From positions 3,325,001 through 3,389,000 of the forward strand of contig CATNEN010000025.1 of NCBI GenBank assembly GCA_950097015.1: 64,000 bases of DNA, written 5' to 3'. Of the stretch, positions 37,601 through 46,600 are shown piece by piece; the first letter of the stretch is position 1, and each line of letters begins with the position of its first letter. This stretch comes from Macrostomum hystrix (taxonomy: Eukaryota > Platyhelminthes > Macrostomidae). The translations under genes and the position numbers were made by a program. The notes under the pieces were generated by a model. It was not told where the DNA came from. It ran no database searches and saw nothing but the letters and a program-made list of their open reading frames with translations.

Positions 37601-40600
37601 TTGAGCACAGTCAGTCACACTTGAGCATAGTCAGTCAGATTTGAGCATATCCACTGACAATTATTAATTACTGTCACGCAGATTAATGGAAATCTAAATA
37701 ATTTATCTTGTCAAAAATTATATTAAGCCGCTCCGGTTTATTTGTAAATATTACGATTTCAATTAAATAGTATATTCCCACATTCGCAGCAACTACGCGT
37801 GATTCACAGCATCGGCCACATCGGTTACGGCATTTCCTTGGTGTTCCTGCTGCTGGCTATATGCATCTTGGCTGCGTTCAGGTGAGCAAACGTAAAGATG
37901 ATCATGAGATGAAATCTCAATCATATAATTTTTCGCTTGCGATCTTTGTCATGCAATTTTGCTCATACGTATAAGCTTTTAAGATTTATCATAGAATGTT
38001 GATCGTAGAATATTGGTCATGGAATGTTGGTCCTGAATGTTGGTCATAGAATAATGGTCATAGAATTTTGGTCATAAAATGTTGGTCATAGAATGTTGAT
38101 CATAGAATATTAGTCATAGAATGTTGGTCCTGAAAGATGATCAGAATGTTGATAATAGAGTGTTGGTCATACAATGTTGATCATAGAATATTGGTCATGG
38201 AATATTGGTCATGGAATATTGGTCATGGAATATTGGTCATGGAATATTGGGCATGGAATATTGGTCATGGAATATTGGTCATGGAATATTGGTCATGGAA
38301 TATTGGTCATGGAATATTGGTCATGGAATATTGGTCATGGAATATTGGTCATGGAATATTGGTCATGGAATATTGGTCATGGAATATTGGGCATGGAATA
38401 TTGGTCATGGAATATTGGTCATGGAATATTGGTCATGGAATATTGGTCATGCAATATTGGTCATGCAATATTGGTCATGGAATATTGGTCATGGAATATT
38501 GGGCATGGAATATTGGTCATGGAATATTGGGCATGGAATATTGGTCATGGAATATTGGTCATGGAATATTGGTCATGGAATGTTAGTAATAAAATCTTGA
38601 CCATCGAACCTTAATTATGACCCTCGCCAATCCCAACTGGCGCAGGCGGCTCCACTGCCAGAGAAACTGCATCCACATCAACATGTTTGTGGCCTTCGCG
38701 TTGCGGGCGGTCAGCCACTTTCTTAATTATTTTGTTGCCGTGGAAAAACAAGTGAGGCTTCTACTGAGAATATATTATTGGCTTCCTACTAATGTTACCG
38801 TAGAGCAGGGAAAAAATTCCCAAGATTGCGGGCCACAAAGCTTCTGAATCCAACCCCCTGGCCCCTTTGAATCCCTCATCTCTCCCCTGTCTTATCTCTC
38901 CCCTGTCTTATCTCTCCCCTGTCTTATCTCTCCCCTGTCTTATCTCTCCCCTGTCTCATCTGTCCCCTGTCTTATCTCTCCCCTGTCTTATCTCTCCCCT
39001 GTCTTATCTCTCCCCTGTCTTATCTCTCCCCTGTCTTATCTCTCCCCTGTCTTATCTCTTCTCTGTCTTATCTCTCCCCTGTCTCATCTGTCCCCTGTCT
39101 CATATCTCCCCTGTCTCATCTCTCCCCTGTCTTATCTCTCCCCTGTCTTATCTCTTCTCTGTCTTATCTCTCCCATTCTCATCTTTCTCCTGTCTCATCT
39201 CTCCCCTGTCTCATCTTTCTCCTGTCTCATCTCTCCCCTGTCTCATCTCTCCCCTGTCTTATCTCTCCCCTGTCTTATCTCTCCCCTGTCTTATCTCTCC
39301 CCTGTCTTATCTCTCCCCTGTCTTATCTCTCCCCTGTCTCATCTGTCCCCTGTCTCATCTCTCCCCTGTCTTATCTCTCCCCTGTCTCATCTTTTCCCGA
39401 TCTAATCTCTCCCCTGTCTCATCTCTCCCTTGTCTCATCTCTCCCCTGTCTCGTCTTTTCCCGATCTAATCTCTCCCCTGTCTCATCTCCTCCCTGTCTC
39501 ATCTCCTCCCTGTCTCATCTCCTCCCTGTCTCCTCTCTGCCCTGTTTCCTGTCCCTCTTCCGTTAATATTATCCTCAGCCGAGCAAATTCCCAATTCCTT
39601 CAGCAGGTGGCAATCTGCCGTTCGCACCAGTCACTGCTAACCTACAGCGTAATCGCCAGCTTCACCTGGGTCTTTGTAGAAGCCCTACATCTATACATGT
39701 TGATCTTTGTTAATACAATGTCCAGCTCAAGGATGTCCACAGGATCCTACATGGTCATTGGATGGGGTAAGTATCAGAGTGGCTGAGCACCCACAGGTGT
39801 GTTACATCCGTGTCAGTGAATCAGTGTACACTCTCACTGTGCCTTTGGGACTCGGCCCTCATTAGGCTAATACCCTAGATTTTTCTTTTAAAAATCTCAT
39901 TAACGGAAGTTGGCAGAAAGTGGATCAAAAAATGATATTTTGTCTTTTTTTAATCAACGCTTCATAAAAAGAGGTCCATTAACTTAGGCTTAAAATTCCG
40001 TTTGTCTTTTAGGATAATTTATGAGAGGCTTTGAGACGAAAAAATGCTAATCAAGTTAATTCATTTCTTGAAATAAGTTGTCATAAAAAATTAAGGAGTG
40101 AAAGCTAGAGTGCATGAAATAAGTTAGACAAAGCTTTTTGAATCGGCTGCAACCTCCGCATCTGCTCCACTCTCCCACCTGCTGTCAGTTGCCAAGGGCA
40201 CTTGCTTTCTCTATGCACTTTTTCCGATTTTCTCTACTCTAGTTTACTCTACTCTACTCTCTACTCTTAGCTAGTTTCTTTCCTGTCTCCATCCTCTCTC
40301 CTCTCTCCGCTCTCCTCTCTCCTTTTATTTCTTCTCCCCTCTCTCCTCTCTCCTCTCTCCTCTCTCCTCTCTCCTTTTATTTCTTCTCCCCTCTCTCCTC
40401 TCTCCTCTCTCCTCTTTCCTCTCTCCTCTCTCCTCTCTCCTCTCTCCTCTCTCCTCTCTCCTCTCTCCTCTCTCCTCTTTCCTCTCTCCTCTTTCCTCTC
40501 TCCTCTCTCCTCTTTCCTCTCTCCTCTCTCCTCTCTCCTCTCTCCTCTCTCCTCTCTCCTCTCTCCTCTTTCCTCTCTCCTCTTTCCTCTCTCCTCTCTC

Positions 40601-43600
40601 CTCTTTCCTCTCTCCTCTCTCCTGTCTCCTGTCTCCTCTCTCCTCTCTCCTGTCTCCTCTCTCCTCTCTCCTTTCTTTTATTTATTCTCCCCTTTCTCCT
40701 CTCCTGTCTTATCTCTCCCCCTACCTTATCTTCTCTCTCCTCTATCCTCTTTGTTGTCTCTTCTCTGGTTTCTCTTCTCTCATTTCTCCTCTCCTCTCTC
40801 ACTCCCCTCTCTTCATTCTCGTTTTTCCTCCCTTCTGTCTAGTCTCTGGTTTCTCCCTCTCTCGCATTTCTATTATTTTTCCATCTGACTCCAAGCAGTA
40901 ATTCTCTGACTATTTGATGTCAGGCGCCCCCTGTCTGTTCACTGGCATCTGGGTGGCCCTCCGGCTTCGGTTGGACAATCGGGAGTGCTGGCGCAAGTAC
41001 ATGCCAATGGGAGCGGACATCTGGCTGCTGAATGTCTACCTCTGCCTGCTGGTGTTCGTAAGTTCCCGATATTGCTACTAAAGTACACAGTGATCGTGTA
41101 ACGCCGACCTCTGTGATCTGTTTAATAGATTTTCTCTCCTAAATGGATAATACCTGGCAAAACCACATCGTTGGATACGATTAGACCATAGACAACACAT
41201 TTTCTATTTTTTATCCTTTAAACTCTGCGTTTTGTTTAAGAGCGAATTATTATTATTGTTGATAAAAATAATATGCTAATTGATAAAAATAGAGCGAAGT
41301 TTATGTTAGCGACTGATAAAAGTACATTTCTAGAATAAATAATAGATAATTATGAACCCGTCAAAGAAAATAGACACACAGAAGCAATACGGAACAGCCG
41401 CCAAAGATATTTAGAAAGAATTCCAGTAAGAAATAGATGTAAACAAAATATTCTGTTACCCACTATTCAAAGAAGAAATTCTGAACATCCTTTCTGACGC
41501 CGTCAGGAACATTAAAGATTCTCGCTCCACCCGATCAACCGAACTTATAATAACAAATGGAAAGCTCTAACTGGTCCGTTATACCTATTTTGAAGTAGGC
41601 GGAACTTTTTACTGCTAACGGACAGAAGCACCAAGTAGAGATAAGCAGTGACACTGTGAGATAAGCAGTGACACTGTGAGATAAGCAGTGACACTGTGAG
41701 ATAAGCAGTGACACTGTGAGATAAGCAGTGACACTGTGAGATAAGCAGTGACACTGTGAGATAAGCAGTGACACTGTGAGATAAGCAGTGACACTGTGAG
41801 ATAAGCAGTGACACTGTGGGATAAGCAGTGACACTCACTGTGAGATAAGCAGTGACACTGTGAGATAAGCAGTGACACTGTGAGATAAGCAGTGACACTG
41901 TGAGATAAGCAGTGACACTGTGAGATAAGCAGTGACGCTGTGGGATAAGCAGTGACACTCACTGTGAGATAAGCAGTGACACTGTGGGATAAGCAGTGAC
42001 GCTGTGGGATAAGCAGTGACACTCACTGTGAGATAAGCAGTGACACTGTGGGATAAGCAGTGACACTCACTGTCAGATAAGCAGTGACACTGTCAGATAA
42101 GCAGTGACACTGTGAGATAAGCAGTGACACACACACTGTGAGATAAGCAGTGACACACACACTGTGAGATAAGCATTGGCAAACTTAGAATTTTTAATAT
42201 CAGCTGTGATATTCCGAGAGCATTGTGACTAATGTGACTCCATGGCCTGAAAGAATTTCACAATCTCACCTTTCTGTCCGAATTTGAGTCGATATTGACT
42301 GGCCCAAAGCATAGACCTTGCGATTTGAATTTGAATTTTTGAAGCGATGACACACAATTGTGTGGATGAGCTTTCGTGTGTGCGTGGCCGAAATCTGTCC
42401 CACTCAGACGTCGCTAACTAATCCCCCCTGAAAAAATCCCCAGGCAAAGCCTTTGCCTGTCAAAGCAAACTCGACGCCGCCAATCCACCCACGCCTTTTT
42501 TGTCACCATAGAGAAATTTCCTCATGCGATTTCCCCTCTGCTCTGCCCCACTCCAGGTAAATGCTGGCCTGTTCGCCAGGATTGTGCGAGAACTATTCGT
42601 GAAGATGCGAAATCAGCCGCGAACCAGTGCGGCCTCGCAGAACTACAGGTGAGACTCGAGTGGGCAGGCTAGTGGCAATTAGGAGACAAAATGGAGCACG
42701 ATGCGAGACAAACTGTGAGACAAAATAGGAGATAAACTGCGAGACAAACTGTGAGACAAAATAGGAGATAAACTGTGAGATAAACTGTGAGATAAACTGT
42801 GAGATAAACTGTGAGACAAACTGTGAGATAAACAGTAGCAAGTTAGCAAAAACCATTTAAATAGTCACAGCTTATTCATTCCTGACAAATTACAGAAAGC
42901 TGTGGAAATCCACCGCTGTACTGGTCATTGTGTTCGGAATCTACTATCTGATCTTCCTGCCGCTGTCCATGATTCCCAAAGATAAGCTGGGAGCCACGCT
43001 GGACTATATTAAGCTCGCCTATGAGCACTTCTTTAACTCATTTCAGGTAAGTGAAAAGCTAGGGAAAATTTGTTTGCCAAGGGAAAATATTTCAAGATAA
43101 GACAGACAGCCACCTCACTCCTCCTGCCTCACACTAGACACTAACACTGACAGCCACCTCACTCCTCCTGCCTCACACTAGACACTAACACTGACAGCCA
43201 CCTCACTCCTCCTGCCTCACACTAGACACTAACACTGACAGCCACCTCACTCCTCCTGTCTCAGACTAGACACTAACACTGACAGCCACCTCACTCCTCC
43301 TGCCTCACACTAGACACTAACATTGACAGCCACCTCACTCCTCCTGTCTCACACTAGACACTAACACTGACAGCCACCTCACTCCTCCTGCCTCAGACTA
43401 GACACTAACACTGACAGCCACCTCACTCCTCCTGTCTCAGACTAGACACTAACACTGACAGCCACCTCACTCCTCCTGCCTCACACTAGACACTAACATT
43501 GACAGCCACCTCACTCCTCCTGTCTCACACTAGACACTAACACTGACAGCCACCTCACTCCTCCTGCCTTACACTAGACACTAACATTGACAGCTACCTC

Positions 43601-46600
43601 ACTCCTCCTGCCTCACACTAGACACTAACACTGACAGCCACCTCACTCCTCCTGTCTCAGACTAGACACTAACACTGACAGCCACCTCACTCCTCCTGCC
43701 TCACACTAGACACTAACATTGACAGCCACCTCACTCCTCCTGCCTCAGACTAGACACTAACACTGACAGCCACCTCACTCCTCCTGCCTCACACTAGACA
43801 CTAACATTGACAGCCACCTCACTCCTCCTGCCTCACACTAGACACTAACATTGACAGCTACCTCACTCCTCCTGCCTCACACTAGACACTAACACTGACA
43901 GCCACCTCACTCCTCCTGCCTCAGACTAGACACTAACACTGACAGCCACCTCACTCCTCCTGCCTTACACTAGACACTAACACTGACAGCCACCTCACTC
44001 CTCCTGCCTCACACTAGACACTAACATTGACAGCCACCTCACTCCTCCTGCCTCACACTAGACACTAACATTGACAGCTACCTCACTCCTCCTGCCTTAC
44101 ACTAGACACTAACACTGACAGCCACCTCACTCCTCCTGCCTCAGACTAGACACTAACACTGACAGCCACCTCACTCCTCCTGCCTTACACTAGACACTAA
44201 CACTGACAGCCACCTCACTCCTCCTGCCTCACACTAGACACTAACATTGACAGCCACCTCACTCCTCCTGCCTCACACTAGACACTAACATTGACAGCTA
44301 CCTCACTCCTCCTGCCTTACACTAGACACTAACACTGACAGCCACCTCACTCCTCCTGCCTCAGACTAGACACTAACACTGACAGCCACCTCACTCCTCC
44401 TGCCTTACACTAGACACTAACACTGACAGCCACCTCACTCCTTCTGCCTCAGACTAGACACTAACACTGACAGCCACCTCACTCCTCCTGCCTCACACTA
44501 GACACTAACATTGACAGCCACCTCACTCCTCCTGTCTCACACTAGACACTAACACTGACAGCCACCTCACTCCTCCTGTCTCAGACTAGACACTAACACT
44601 GACAGCCACCTCACTCCTTCTGCCTCAGACTAGACACTAACACTGACAGCCACCTCACTCCTCCTGCCTCACACTAGACACTAACACTGACAGCCACCTC
44701 ACTCCTCCTGCCTCAGACTAGACACTAACACTGACAGCCACCTCACTCCTTCTGCCTCAGACTAGACACTAACACTGACAGCCACCTCACTCCTCCTGCC
44801 TTACACTAGACACTAACACTGACAGCCACCTCACTCCTTCCTGCCTCAGACTAGACACTAACACTGACAGCCACCTCACTCCTCCTGCCTCACACTAGAC
44901 ACTAACACTGACAGCCACCTCACTCCTCCTGCCTCACACTAGACACTAACACTGACAGCCACCTCACTCCTTCTGCCTCAGACTAGACACTAACACTGAC
45001 AGCCACCTCACTCCTCCTGCCTTACACTAGACACTAACACTGACAGCCACCTCACTCCTTCTGCCTCAGACTAGACACTAACACTGACAGCCACCTCACT
45101 CCTCCTGCCTCACACTAGACACTAACATTGACAGCCACCTCACTCCTCCTGTCTCACACTAGACACTAACACTGACAGCCACCTCACTCCTCCTGTCTCA
45201 GACTAGACACTAACACTGACAGCCACCTCACTCCTTCTGCCTCAGACTAGACACTAACACTGACAGCCACCTCACTCCTCCTGCCTTACACTAGACACTA
45301 ACACTGACAGCCACCTCACTCCTTCTGCCTCAGACTAGACACTAACACTGACAGCCACCTCACTCCTTCTGCCTCAGACTAGACACTAACACTGACAGCC
45401 ACCTCACTCCTCCTGCCTTACACTAGACACTAACACTGACAGCCACCTCACTCCTTCTGCCTCAGACTAGACACTAACACTGACAGCCACCTCACTCCTT
45501 CTGCCTCAGACTAGACACTAACACTGACAGCCACCTCACTCCTCCTGCCTCACACTAGACACTAACATGACAGCCACCTCACTCCTCCTGTCTCACACTA
45601 GACACTAACACTGACAGCCACCTCACTCCTCCTGTCTCAGACTAGACACTAACACTGACAGCCACCTCACTCCTTCTGCCTCAGACTAGACACTAACACT
45701 GACAGCCACCTCACTCCTCCTGCCTTACACTAGACACTAACACTGACAGCCACCTCACTCCTCCTGCCTCAGACTAGACACTAACACTGACAGCCACCTC
45801 ACTCCTTCTGCCTCAGACTAGACACTAACACTGACAGCCACCTCACTCCTCCTGCCTTACACTAGACACTAACACTGACAGCCACCTCACTCCTCCTGTC
45901 CTCACACTAGACACTAACACTGACAGCCACCTCACTCCTTCTGCCTCAGACTAGACACTAACACTGACAGCCACCTCACTCCTCCTGCCTCACACTAGAC
46001 ACTAACACTGACAGCCACCTCACTCCTCCTGCCTTACACTAGACACTAACACTGACAGCCACCTCACTCCTCCTGTCTCACACTAGACACTAACACTGAC
46101 AGCCACCTCACTCCTTCTGCCTCAGACTAGACACTAACACAGACAGCCACCTCACTCCTCCTGCCTCAGACTAGACACTAACACTGACAGCCACCTCACT
46201 CCTCCTGCCTCAGACTAGACACTAACACTGACAGCCACCTCACTCCTCCTGCCTCAGACTAGACACTAACACAGACAGCCACCTCACTCCTTCTGCCTCA
46301 GACTAGACACTAACACTGACAGCCACCTCACTCCTCCTGCCTTACACTAGACACTAACACTGACAGCCACCTCACTCCTCCTGTCTCACACTAGACACTA
46401 ACACTGACAGCCACCTCACTCCTTCTGCCTCAGACTAGACACTAACACTGACAGCCACCTCACTCCTCCTGCCTCACACTAGACACTAACACTGACAGCC
46501 ACCTCACTCCTCCTGCCTTACACTAGACACTAACACTGACAGCCACCTCACTCCTCCTGTCTCACACTAGACACTAACACTGACAGCCACCTCACTCCTT

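Noticed and set aside
40377-40802. Arg/Glu-rich coiled-coil protein on the minus strand
   Set aside because: Translation of the CTCTCCT array in GPCR intron 6.
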